This document shows, one piece after another, positions 1-12,400 of a DNA stretch of 64,000 nucleotides. Under the pieces are notes generated by a model that worked only from the letters and a program-made list of their open reading frames with translations, made no database searches and was not told the DNA's origin. Position numbers and translations under genes: made by a program. Where the stretch lies: positions 2,728,001 to 2,792,000 of the forward strand of contig NC_089555.1 in NCBI RefSeq assembly GCF_040115645.1, read 5' to 3'. This stretch comes from Euwallacea fornicatus. Lineage: Eukaryota > Arthropoda > Insecta > Coleoptera > Curculionidae. Numbering within the stretch: the stretch's first letter is position 1; every line of letters begins with the position of its first letter.

Positions 1-341
1 AGCCCCCCCCCTCTTCCTCCACCTTTAACTTTCCCTTTTTCAAACTAATTCGAGAAACTTTTCGCTTAAAAATCTCTTCAGATTCTCGCGGCTTACTAAT
101 TATTCGATACAAGTCCATGATAATTTCGCAAAGCCACAGGCACCCATATGGCTCAGCCAGACAGCAGCAACTTCGCTGATTCATCACATGACAAACCTAC
201 TTCTTTTCTTCAGAACCATATCATTATTCCACTTTTATTGCCTTGTTTACTCTCTCTTCTCGCTTACCACTTGTTAGATACCTCAGTTGTCTACATTATA
301 TTTAATAACCCACTAATTGCGAACTTGCTCTGTCTTTGCAG

Positions 342-374
342 AAGACGTGATCCTGCTGAACCCACCGACAGAAG
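342..374 (+). other. 5' UTR end of the Dusky-type gene, after an upstream intron
   Basis: The bases before the ATG at 375 follow a good splice acceptor (pyrimidine-rich, TTTGCAG ending at 341). The 5' UTR is therefore probably split, and the promoter lies left of about base 300, perhaps outside the window. The short open frame from 148 crosses this acceptor and is unlikely to be coding. Confidence 0.5.
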
Positions 375-3300
375 ATGCGACTCTACATCCTCTTGATCCT
401 GGGCCTGCTGTCCGAAGGGGTAAGTGTCTTACCACATTCCAGCACCTGAGGTAAGCGCCTAAGCAAAATCGCAATAGGATATTTGAAATTCTAATCTAAT
501 GGTTGACCGTATAAGATTGGAACCACGCCCTGATCGGTGACAGAGTGAGTGGCACAAAAATTAAGATTCCATTGGCGAAGACACAAAAAAAACTTCAGAT
601 GAAAAAAAAATGTCATGTACTGTGACACTATTTTATGCTCGCCGTTGGGTGGAATTGTTTTTAATTAGACAGAGGCGGTACTGGCTTACACTAATAAGTC
701 CAAGTTCGAGCCAAAAAACCAGTTGGTCAACTACGTCCGCACTGTTGCCTGGTCTAGAGGATTTTGCAGTCCGTCGTAAAGCTCCTGAGACACCATCTGA
801 TACAAATTCTCCAATAAAATTGACTATGTTGCACTCAGTCATTGCTACGCCCCTGAAATGGAGTGCATGTACTTAGTCTGGGTTAATAGAATTCGTCGCC
901 GAAAAAAGCAGAAAAATTAATCTTCGGTTTAGATGTGACATCTTTACCAGTCCTACATTGGCGGTAAATCTTATTGGGTCCATTGGTTTGCATAATTCAT
1001 CTGATTTTCAATTAGACCTCCACTGAAGACGGAGTGTGACCATTATGTAATTTTGCGCAAATTGGGGAATTTTGCTAAGCTAGCGTTAATTGGAAATTAT
1101 TTCCAAATTAGATGTTTGCTTTAGAACCTTTTCGTTGCCCTAATGAAGCCAACACCGAACTCCACAAAACGGCACTAATTAGGCCACGCAATTTAACACT
1201 CGGTATTGTATGTTTACTCGAATGGTCCGAGATCAGCATAAGAGATGGTACTAATTGCATAGAACCTCTCCTAATATGGATCTGTTAATGGCATTATTTA
1301 GGCGGTGATCTACAGTAATGACCGTAAATGCATAATTTATTGAAGATTTGGAGGATTTATCTAATAAAGAGATTCATTCAAGCTGGTAGTTTCCAGGACA
1401 ATTACAAATATGTAAGTACAGTGCAGCATCAGACAACTTTTACTCTTTATCATTTTAGTTCGCATGCAACAACGAAATTTTCCACTTTTATTATTGCCGT
1501 AATGGCCAGTAAACCGGTGAATTAAAGTAGTCACGTGCGAATCAATGCGTCATTAAATAGCTTATATAAAACTGGGCTACTTAATACGAAAATGATCGAC
1601 GAATGCGCAAAACATTTCATAAAATCCCCTAGAGCTGCATCACATCTCTCGACTTTGCCTCAGCACTCATCTGAAGGTAATTAAATGCCGGGATCGATCT
1701 AGAGACCCATCACTAGTGTCGGCATGATGGGCAAAGCAAATGTATGTTTGGGTCACTTGTCGCCCAAAGCTCTTGGTCATAAAACCGTTATAGTCCGGGC
1801 CTGCCTCAGGTGAATTGCCGCCCATATGCTTAATGTAATTTGCGAGTGTAAATTATCACACATCACAATTGCAGCTGAGCACTGTAGCTGAGGAAGTTGA
1901 GGTGGTGGAGGCGGTCGCCAGCGATGACAACGAGGACCATGCAAATAAGATCGACAAGGATTCTAATAACGACCAATTGACCATGGAATCTGCAGACCAG
2001 AAAGAGCAACCGCCGAAGAAGCTGGCTTACAGTGGTCCTTCTAGAAATAACAACCCTATTAACTTGCCCCCACCACCTCCACCAAGAGGTATGAGTATTG
2101 AGAACTAGACGTTTATTTACTATGAGGGTTTTTTTGCAGGAAATGGGGGACAATACTACAACAACCACAAGCCCTTCAAAAACAAACCCACCTATGATAA
2201 TAAGAACTCGTATAATGGTCCTCCTCCTCCTCCTCCTCCACCCAAACAAGCTATGGATAAGTATGACAAGTACGGGCCTCCGGCGGCTGACCTTTGGCCA
2301 GCTCCAGTGCCTGACATGCCAAAAATCGTTTCTCTTGATGTGAAATGCGAGAAAAACCTTATGAAAGTTTACGTAGGATTCGACAAACCATTCTATGGGA
2401 TTGTCTTCAGCAAAGGTCATTATAGTAATGTCCATTGCGTTCATTTACCAGCAGGACTAGGACGTACTTCCACACATTTTGAGATTGGAATTCATGCTTG
2501 TGGTACTTCTGGAAACACTGAAAATGGGTTGTATGGTTATGGAGCTGAAAGTGGCAGTGGGACTTATTTTGAGAATATCATTGTTATCCAGGCAAGGTTA
2601 ATTTTACAATTTATGTCAAAATGCAATCTACGAAGGGAAACCAGTTTCGATCTTTTGCCTTGAATTAGTGGCTAAAAACCCTGAAATCATCTTGACAAAT
2701 GAATTCCGCGGTAAATTGATTCAAGGTTCCAAAATTTCAAAATTACAATTTCTTTCTGTTTCGACTTTTACCAGTTTATTAATAAAAATCTCAAAACACC
2801 ATAAATGGCAACATCGCGCTTGTCAATTGTTTTCATCTACGATGCTCACTAGTTATGACAGCCATATATAAGTCTGCAATCTGTCCTGACGTCATTCTAT
2901 TGCCAAGCAATCCTTAACGCGATGTTGCCACTGTGAAAGAATTTTACTGATGTATGCCCATTCTAACTTCAGTACGATCCTCAAGTTCAAGAAGTGTGGG
3001 ACCAGGCTCGAAAGCTTAGATGCACGTGGCATGACCAATACGAAAAGTCGGTTACTTTCAGACCGTTTCCTGTAGACATGCTAGATGTCGTAAGGACTGA
3101 CTTCGCAGGTGATAATGTAGGATGTTGGATGCAAATTCAAGTTGGGAAAGGTATTTTGGCGGCAAAATTGTTACTGCAGCAGGAATTTATTCATCAACTT
3201 GCAGGCCCATGGGCTTCAGAAGTCTCAGGTTTAGTAAAAATCGGCCAAACCATGACGATGGTTCTGGCAATCAAGGACGACGATAATAAATTTGATATGC

Positions 3301-4306
3301 TGGTGCGTAACTGCATGGCTCATGATGGTAAAAGGGCGCCTATTCAGCTGGTAGATCAAAAGGGCTGTGTCACGAGACCCAAGCTTGTGTCAAGGTACAT
3401 TATGAATTAAATACATTTTTTTAACAGCTTGCGGTAAAATGGCTTTGCGCCAGGAAAATTAATGTTGCGTGTTCCAGTCAACTTAACTTTTTGTGTATTG
3501 AATTAAATTTTGAATTATAGGTTTACCAAAATCAAGAACTTCGGAGCTAGTGCCTCAGTACTGTCGTATGCGCATTTCCAAGCATTTAAATTCCCAGATT
3601 CAATGGAAGTGCACTTCCAATGTACTATCCAGATTTGCAGGTATCAATGTCCGGACCAGTGCTCTGATGGGAATAACCATAATGGGTATGTTGAAAATGG
3701 AATTTTACTATTTATTTCATGTTTTTTGTATTTACCAATTGGTAAAAAAATGTTAAATTTTGTTGACACTATGGTGTTTGGTTCGTATCAGTTATTTTTT
3801 TTTTACTTTTCAGCTATCAAAGCACCCTGCTTGACCTGTCTCACGGCCCCGATAGTCAATATGGCCCACCCCCTGCCATACCTCTCGACCACTACATCCA
3901 TTCAGGTCATCCCCGTGACGAAAGAAGGGCACGGAGATCTTTGGGAAGTGATCCTGAAACCGACGAAGTTGGGGTAAACCGAATAATCCGGGTGGTCAGC
4001 ACTGGGGACCTCACGTTCTCTTTGGACGAGAATGGTACCACAACAGCCCCTACGATGATATTCCCGGGTACCAGCGAGCAGGTGGCGCCTACTAACGGCT
4101 TGATCTGCATGACAACTCCAGGATTCGCGGCAACGTTAATCGTATTGCTAGCCATTTTGCTGACTTCGTGCTTGCTGTCAGCTTTTTTGTGCTTCAAACT
4201 GAAGCCTTTTACACATAAGAAAATTGTGGGATGGGTGGGGTTTCCCACCACCCAAAAAGTTGCCGGTAAAACTGTGGCTACCTCGAAAAGTTGTTTTTAT
4301 TCGTGA
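375..4306 (+). CDS. dy: Dusky/Dusky-like type ZP-domain transmembrane protein, 7 coding exons, complete
   Basis: Spliced CDS; exons 375-419, 1875-2088, 2140-2591, 2973-3150, 3205-3394, 3521-3685 and 3814-4306 join in phase to 578 codons plus TGA. The start gives a hydrophobic N-terminus (MRLYILLILGLLSEG in exon 1), read as a signal peptide. An acidic stretch follows, then a proline-rich region with eight prolines at about residues 114-121. The ZP domain runs from about 150 to 407, with cysteines in CEKN, HAC, LRCTW, GCW, VRNC, KGC, FQC, QIC and CPDQC contexts. A furin-type site RRARR ends at 456, one transmembrane helix lies at about 521-542, and a 36-residue basic tail ends the protein. Family knowledge: Dusky, Dusky-like and Miniature are apical epidermal proteins that shape cell surface and cuticle. 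The ZP identity is firm. Dusky rather than Dusky-like is inferred from the adjacent Miniature-type gene. Exon 3 ends in a GC donor. Confidence 0.9.
420..1874 (+). other. Intron 1 of the Dusky-type gene
   Basis: Phase-0 intron of 1455 nt separating the signal-peptide exon from the rest. Donor GG|GTAAGT, acceptor TTGCAG|CTG. I see no gene inside it. Confidence 0.85.
2592..2972 (+). other. Intron 3 of the Dusky-type gene, with a GC-AG boundary
   Basis: The exon ends ...IVIQ at CAG|GCAAGG and resumes at TACGAT (YDPQVQEVW), so the donor is GC rather than GT. The nearest GT, five bases on, would break the frame and the conserved ZP sequence. The intron carries a small inverted-repeat element at 2804-2932. 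Confidence 0.85.
2804..2932. mobile_element. Short inverted-repeat (MITE-like) element inside intron 3
   Basis: TGGCAACATCGCG at 2806-2818 has an exact inverted copy, CGCGATGTTGCCA, at 2918-2930. About 129 bp with no coding potential. Similar TGGCAAC...GTTGCC pairs occur at 24174, 28485 and 30198, so this looks like a dispersed non-autonomous family. No target-site duplication is clear. Confidence 0.55.
3151..3204 (+). other. 54-nt in-frame, stop-free intron in the ZP domain
   Basis: Donor AAAG|GTATTT and acceptor CTTGCAG|GC. The intron is 18 codons long with no stop, so the reading frame runs straight through it. Removal gives GKG-PWAS, which matches the ZP family and the neighbouring gene (HGKG-PWAP). 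Retention would insert 18 mostly hydrophobic residues. Confidence 0.85.
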
Positions 4307-4494
4307 TTGGGTGCGTTGCCTTGGTGGATGGTGCAAACCAAGTATTTTTAGACCCAAAAATTAGCCATAATACATTGCCTTTTTATTAAGTCGAAATTTT
4401 AAGTGACTTCAAATATGACATCAAGTTGTTAGGGGCAAGCAAACATATAGATTTATGCGTTTGCACTGTCCATTGCTGACAAACGTTTTAAGCA

Positions 4495-4500
4495 AATAAA
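4495..4500 (+). terminator. Candidate polyadenylation signal AATAAA
   Basis: First AATAAA downstream of the Dusky-type stop codon, about 190 nt after it. A second AATAAA at 5085-5090 could serve a longer 3' UTR. Confidence 0.4.
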
Positions 4501-6330
4501 TAGCATCTAGGCTTTATTTAGGAAATGTATTGGTGAGTCTAACGGTGCAGCTTTGCTAACGTTCCTAAAAATCAGCTTTAACTGCAGCATTTGATTTATG
4601 GCCGGCATTAGCAAAGCAGTATCACCAGGCTAAGTAAACTTAAACGGTATTATGTGATAACGCATATAAAAAGTACTTCCATTTTTACTGGAACTTAGGC
4701 TATTACGAGTATAATACGTTAGTTTTTAAGTTACCTCATATTAAAATCAAATTGTCAATAGTGTTCGGTAAAACAGCCGAGTGTAGCTTTAATATTCTCA
4801 GTAGGAATATACACGGTGTCCTCAGCAAAATGTCTTTACGTTGCGTTTTGAGATTTCTGCAAAATAACGATGTTGAGCCATTTTCTTCTTTAACAGGGGC
4901 ATCCTGTATGTACATTGTGTAAATAATGTTGGTTCTAGAGGTGGTGGGTATTTATTCAACTTGATGTAAGCTGTTTCATTTAAATATATCTATCGATTTA
5001 CTGACGAGTACCTGTCTAACTTAAACGAGCTTTACTGCCTCTTTTCTATTTGGTTTTTAGTGTATTTGAAATTTGGTTTACAACAATAAAATAAGGTAAA
5101 TAAAACACCAAAGTCGTCTCATTTTTCCCATGTTATATACACGTTATATTAAAATAACTTAGATAGCCTCTCATTTAAATTAACAGTGAGCAAGTAGACA
5201 GGAAAACACGTAACTACACATTACTATATTGTTTTAAGTGCATAAATAATAAAGTAGCCTATGAGCCAGACAATAATGACTTACGTTATGGACTGCATTT
5301 TACTGTTCATTATGTTGCTTTAAGACCATTATCGCATTGGCTGAAATTAGTATATTTTACGAACATAACAAAGTATAAACTATGAATATCTATATAAAAC
5401 ACTAGCTGACACTCTTGGGTTCATGCAACAGAACAGCCATTTATAAGCCTAAATACATAAGTACAAAATAATATTAACTAAAACATTAATAAGGCGCTAA
5501 AGCAGGTATTTGGGTGCTAAAATGTATTAAATTTCATTTCTTATTATGGGAACTAGACAGATATGTATGTTAAATCGGTTTCAAGGAGATGATTCTCCAC
5601 CAGACATGGTTCTAAAATGAAAGTAACTTACGTAAACCTTCATGGTTGCAATACTATACAAATTGAGCACTTAACAATAGTTTATTTAAAAAACTAGGGC
5701 TAAAGAAACAATTTTTGACCTTTAAAACATGGTTATTTTTAATAAATAATGTCCCTACACCGTTATTGTAATACTAACGTAATATTTCTAAAAATTAAAT
5801 AGGCTAAAACATCTACAGAAATTAGCTAACTAAAGGCTTGAACAATACGCCATTCAAACTCTTATAATGTGTAACATCCTCATTTTTTAGGGAGAAAAAC
5901 TTCAATAGAAGTTCACTTAAAAGGTCTATAAATACTCTTCTTAGTGCATAAATAAGAATAATCGAAGAAACTGTTAAAAGTCTGATAAAACCTAATTGTC
6001 AAAAAATAGCATTTTTTCTTTACATTTGGTGAAGTAACATTAAACCTTCACCCTAAAATATTGAGTTCCTGCCTTCTTCAAATTAATAAACTTTTTTATG
6101 TCACTGCATCAAATCATTAATAATGTTCAAAAGCTACGCTCCTAAGAGACACCTACCTAGGGCTAAATTAGTTGTAAAACCCCGCTAAAAACGAATGTTT
6201 CGAAGGTCAAAAATAGATATCTAAAATAAATAAATAAATATGTACACCTTCAAATTATCCTAAAAGTATCTACAATAGCACGTGGGCCATGACCCACATT
6301 CCATATTGCCATGTTGCCCGTAAATAAATT

Positions 6331-6360
6331 TAAAATCGTCTGGCTATCCAGACGATTTTA
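6331..6360. repeat. Perfect 13-bp inverted repeat with 4-nt loop
   Basis: TAAAATCGTCTGG, then loop CTAT, then CCAGACGATTTTA. The arms match perfectly. It sits 122 nt beyond the stop of the Miniature-type gene, probably in its 3' UTR, and could fold in RNA from either strand. Confidence 0.8.
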
Positions 6361-6481
6361 AGCCCGAATTTAACTGTTTTAAGGCAAATTTGTATACGCT
6401 CTCTTGTTATTACTGATTCAGAAAAATATAATAAGGTGCCCCTCTCTTTGGTATAAGACCTAAATGTCACTGAAGCCTAAT

Positions 6482-9400
6482 TCAATCCGAAATCTGCTGA
6501 TTTCGGCTGCTGCTCGCAGCTTTTCCATTAGAACTGGCCGCGCTAATGGACAGGGACGTATCCATGGTCTCACTATGGTCAGACATGCCGGAGCTGGGCC
6601 TTTTCAAATGTCCCATCGATACCGGTCTCAGTAGCTTCAGACCAATCCAACCCGAGAACAAGCTCATGGGAGTTGAACCGTTTTGGTGGTGTTGTTGCTG
6701 CTGTTGCTGACGCGTTGCTATATGTTCTTTTTGAAGTTGATATCTATCGAAAGCACATTGTCTTTTTCATGCTATTTTAGGGGGATATCTAGAGTTACCT
6801 GTAAAGGAGGGTGCCTGCAACTAATGCGGATACCACTGCAGAGACTGCTACTAGTACGAAAAGAATGCTGAAGCCCGGCACTGGCATGCATATTCCGTAG
6901 ACTACCTCTTCTCGGATCCTTCCCTGGAATACTGTTACTGCTTCAGCTCTAGTGTCAGGACTAAAAGCCAGATCTGCCTCCGAAATCACCTCGTAAATGC
7001 CGCTTACGCCCACATCAGCACTTCGAGCTTTTCGGTCGGATATTACCATAGATCTTCCTTTACGACCACTCTTCTGAAATAAAGATATGTTTTCTTTTTT
7101 CTAGTGAACGATGCTGAACATTAATAACAATTTACCAATGGAACTGAACGTTTGCTTTTATTCATTGCTTCTCCTTCTTTGGGATTTATTGTTTCCTTTG
7201 AGTTTCCTATTTCCAAACTTCTGGGCGCAGCCGCAGGTATTTCCAACTTCCTGGGCCCATGTGGGAACTTTTCTTGACTCATATGGAACATTTCCTTTAA
7301 ATAACAGAATTAGTTACATTTAATAATAATTTATTTGCAAGATTACCTGATGGGGACCTGGGTGAATCTCCACTTCCTCCATATCCAAGTCATCTTCCAG
7401 AATATCCTCGTCTTTCTCGTCTTCAGTTTTGCCCCCTTCTCTCAGACCATTTTCTTTGGAGCTAGACACGTTGGGCTTTGCCACTGAGGGTTTTTTGTTG
7501 CTTTGTTTGTTTATGTTCGCGTTCAACGACATTGAAATTAATGGCGTGTCTTCGCCTAGAGAAAAAACATTTTAAAAAAATCGTTTTTAAGACAGTTTTA
7601 TGAGTCATACCCGAAGAAATGGCGGCGTCATTTTCATGAATGATATCATCATACAACAAGTCCTGTTCATTACTGATAGGCTGTTCAATTGGATCAGGAG
7701 TCCTAAAACGATTTTACATGCTTTGCTCCAACAAATAATTGTCATTATTTGTTGACCGCAAATTCGCGCGTGTTTATTCGACCACGAAGTTGCGTTTTTG
7801 TTCATACCGTGGGAACTTCATGTCAAGCTAATATTTAGACTTGACATACTTACCTATCTTTAATTTCTGAAGAAGATACTTTGTCATCTTTCCTATCGAG
7901 AGGATTGTTGTAGTGATCAAAGCCGACATCCAAAGTGGGGCCCTTGTTGGGTTGCAATTGACAATGGTCTAAACAACCGTGTCTGCAAATTTCCACTTTG
8001 CACTTGATGTGCACACTGAGGGCGTCGGGAAACTGAAATTCAAGAGAATCAAATTAATGATTTAAATAAAAAATGTCTTGTGTTGGGGAACATCAGTTTA
8101 TTCGCCAAATGTTAAGTAAACGTAAAATAAACTAAGAATCCATTACGCCCTCTGGTGTTGGATGCCTGAAGGGTTGACTTTTTTTATATTAGAGGATTGT
8201 TAGTTTTACCAATTTTTAAACCAGCAATGCCTAATTCGCCCTCTAGTCATGTGAGGGTGAGGCATCATTGTCTAACAGAGGGGATGTATCCTGGATATTC
8301 AGATTGATTATTTGTCTCACAGATGCCGCCTCCGGTTCTGTATGCTTGCAAAAATAATTTACCGTTTTTTGTAATGTTTTATATTAATGCATTAAAAATT
8401 ATGAACACACAATTTCCGCAACATACAATTTACATCATCAAATATTATTAATTATCATTTCGCCCAATTGTCAAGATAACTAAATGAGTTTCAAGGCTTC
8501 TTGACAATATGGCGGTGACACAATTTTCCTTACCTTAAATGCATGGAAAAACGCGTACGTGATGACCGAAGCCCTCTCGTCGGCTCCCCTCGCTTTCAAG
8601 AACCTGCTTATCATCTTGGGTCTGAGTACACATCCGAATTCATCAGAGAGTTGTATTACATGTCCTCCTCCATCCGAAGCTATGCAGGATTTGACTCGCA
8701 TGTCGAATTCACCTGTAAATTCATTAGAATCCAGGGGCTTGAGTAATTAACACCAAGGTCAGCACTTCGTATATGGGGACTTCAGACAAAGTAAAATGAT
8801 ACGTTCCCCCTTTGATTTATCGTCTTACTAAAGCGGATAAGCAGAACATCGCCATTTATCTTGTGCTGCGGATGTTTTCAAGAACTGCCGCTTATAAATT
8901 AGCATTTCTTTCTGAAAACGATGTGATATGGGCTGTAGGTACCTTCTCCCGACAACTATATTACCATTATGGTGATGAATTAATTCCCATATGTTTCCAA
9001 GACTGAATGTAATAATAGAAATAAACCACGATAGCCATCTGCCTCTTTAGCAACAAGAATACATTGATGACTATCATGGCTAGAGTACTACTGCAATCCT
9101 CATAATTTCGTAGATGTTTTTCCTTAAGAGTCGTAATGGTCAACAGGTCCGCATTAAATTGGGCATATCTCAAGATTCGCACCACTGATAGACTTGGTAT
9201 GCTCGCAAGTGCTTTGCTTTATTGTCTGTCGCCTACTTTAATGCAATCGGACTTAATTCTGGGCAGTCTTTTGACTTAACAGTAAATCAGTTTTGATCGT
9301 TGGCAACGCAGGTTTTTCCATTTCCTACACGTGTGGAACAGGTCTGGGTCTATAGACGAATTATACGTGTAAAGATTGCAGATTTATGCGAGACATTTAA

Positions 9401-12400
9401 AAACACGGCCCGTGGTATTATGCTGGATTGAATTCAGCGAGAATGAGGTACCGTTAGTGCTAAACTGTTGTTTAATTAACACAGAGATGGGTTTTGATTG
9501 GGTGCCGCAGCTCTGATGTTCTCCTGATGACGAAATGCTGGGAACTTCCACAAATTGCACAGGACTTTACTTAAGAAATTTTCGCGTACAAAAGTGGATC
9601 TCGAAAGTACGAGAATTTGTTTAACGTAATGTCACATTGCTTCCCCGGGATTGGGCACATAGCAGTTACCATAAATTTATTATTATTATTTCGATGAGAG
9701 ATACTAAAACGTTACATACCTCTGTAGTCGTTAATAGCCACAACAAGAGTAAGCGTGGAACCCAGTGGTACTATACCGCTGACAGGTGGTGCCCACGGGC
9801 CTTTTCCGTGCTGAATTTCCATCCAACAGTCCACATTATCTCCTGTAAAAAATCAAACTGGCATAAGAGCAATGTTTATACCTGAGTCTTCAAACGACCT
9901 TTTTGCATAGTAAGTGCGCGACTAAATCGTCTCTGATCCCGCTCACGTAAAATCTCAAGTCGAGGTAATAGATTGTACCAACACAACAGTAGAAAACTCA
10001 TTTCTCTTCAGCCATTAACAACAACAAATAGTAATAATTTTCTTCGGCTGCTACTATCGGCAAACCCGACGTACATTCCTGGTACCAAGCCGCAGTGAGC
10101 AGTAAGGAAGAAGTAATATACTTGTTACAATGCCGCCAATAATCTTAACAGCAGGAAAATTACCGCCATTGTGCAGAGAATAATAAGAATAATAAATTTC
10201 TTGGCGACTTTACTGTGGATTTTCTGGGTCTTTTTTATGCGTAGGTTTAGAACGTTGGAACGTACTAAAACCTTAATTTTACAGTCGCTTGATTGATGTT
10301 CCGTGATAAAATCGCACATGCACCAAATGTCTCTATTTGAGGACGTCATAAAACCACAGATACATGTTAATTGAGCGGCTCTGTAACCGAATGCGGACAA
10401 TCTACTTTTAATTGATAACATGTGGTTATTACGAATAAATTAACGAGGAAGTGCGTAGATTAATTAAGAGTTTCATAACGATTTTGTTATTTTATAGAGG
10501 TCGATGCGGAAACCAATTGATGTGAAATCGAAGATTTTATTCTGGAAATCATCGATACCTACCTCGAAAATCCAGCTGAATGACGTCAAGGTCGGCGATA
10601 ACCATGGGGGGTTTGGAAGCAGTTTTTTCGTAGTCATTGAACCATTCGCACCTGAGCCGCTTCGCCTCGTCCCACACCTGCGATTAAAAAAATTGCCAGA
10701 ACACGTTCTGCGAAATGCTCGTTAATGGTCGCCGACAATTTCGATTGTGAATGAATAAGTTTGGTTGCTAACCCTGAACGACAATTAATAACGACACAAA
10801 GCCTGCTGGTTCTTCTTGTTAACGGTACCCGCAGAAGTCAGCTTTTTTACCCGCTTAGAAGGATAATTTCGTCGCTGAAGATGCGCCTATATGGCTGTCG
10901 CACTCAATTAAAATGCCTCGCATCTAACAATCCTTACCCGTCAATAACTTTTGTAGATACTCGGATGGTTTGATAACAGGTTAATGGAATTAATGGGCAT
11001 AATTTAGTAATTGGTTAGCTTCACGGTCGAGGAACAAGCAATTTCCTCAAGGGAAAATTAGAACTTTATTTACCTACCTACCTCTAAGAGATCTTTGTCG
11101 TACTGGACGACCACAGTGTTCTCGTAAAACTGTCCGTGCAGGTCCGGCTTGGTGCCACATCTGGCGTACGCTATCCGAAAGGAGAAAAATGTTTGGCCAG
11201 TCGAGGGGGGTACATACACGCACCTGAAAACATCCCTGTAAAGTCCTACCGTCGCCATCAAGGAAACGATACTGACCTAGGATCACCGTGTTGCCCTTTA
11301 CTCGAAACTATTCCCTCAAAGGGCTGGCTAAATGTGAGATGAACATCCATGTGGTCCTTACCGCACATCACCTCTAAAGACTGTATCGAGGGCATACCCT
11401 CGGGTCGCTCCAAGGGCCACATGTCTCCAGCACCATGGACAGCATTGGAAATCTGCATGAATGAATGTTGGAACTAAAGACATTTTGAAGCAACCCTCGT
11501 AATAGCAAATATAAAATAACTACAACTTCAAAATTGTTTAACGCATGCGTAAGACGAAGAAACCCTGTAAGTGACGCAGGTTTTCTATAAGTTACGGCAG
11601 ACGGCGATATGATCGGTCGGGAACTTTTGAAGCATACAGGGGGCGCCTCAAAAGAACATACTTTTTATAGTAAATTGCACCCTAATACATGTGCTCTCAA
11701 ATTAGCTATTTTGTAGAACACGAAAATTTGCAGAGTTGAGATCAAATCCTAATTAAAATATGTAATCCTGAGCTGTCCCCAAAACAAAAACAGTAATCGG
11801 ATGTGGTTGTAGATTCGCTCATGATTAAACGCATGTCTTAGCGTACAGAGCGTGTAATTTTCATAAACATCTCCCTCATTGAACCCTAATTAAATTAATT
11901 AGAATGGATAAAGTAGCAATATCACCATGCGTACGCATTATAAGGGACATAATCCGCGCTTGAGAAAACATTCAAACCGAAAAATTTCCGTGGCTGATGC
12001 TTAAGTATGGTTTAATAAGCAAGTTCATCTTCTTATGAAGTCGGGCTTTATCTGTGGATACTTCAAATAATGTGTTATTTAAAATAAGAAGCTTTACAAC
12101 ACACTTTATAAATTAGCGCTGCTACTTCTTATCTCGAATTAATTAATGCCGGCAGAATCCTGAAATATGACCATCAAGGATTGTGGGTTTTACCTCGTGA
12201 AGTTCGGAATATTTGCCCAGAGAGCTCAAATTGAGAAACTTGTGGTTATCTGATAAGGCAATTATTCTTGAGTCCTGTCAATTCCAATACTTCATATCGC
12301 TTCTTAAGAAGATGCAATAGATGAGAATATCGTGTTAAAATTGGCAGTGATACTCGTTTTCCAAAAGAAGATGGTTTTGTTTTTGTTTTTTGGTTTTTTT

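Larger units (their letters stand above)
4307..6481. other. Convergent 3' flanks and intergenic spacer between the two ZP genes
   Basis: AT-rich and without open frames. For the + strand gene, AATAAA hexamers lie at 4495-4500 and 5085-5090. For the - strand gene a candidate signal is TTTATT on the + strand at 5681-5686. A perfect hairpin lies at 6331-6360 and a short (AAAT)n run at about 6224-6240. Confidence 0.6.

Noticed and set aside
1863..2444. 193-codon open frame on the - strand
   Set aside because: Antisense shadow of the proline- and acid-rich exons of the Dusky-type gene; the sense strand has conserved ZP sequence and splice sites.
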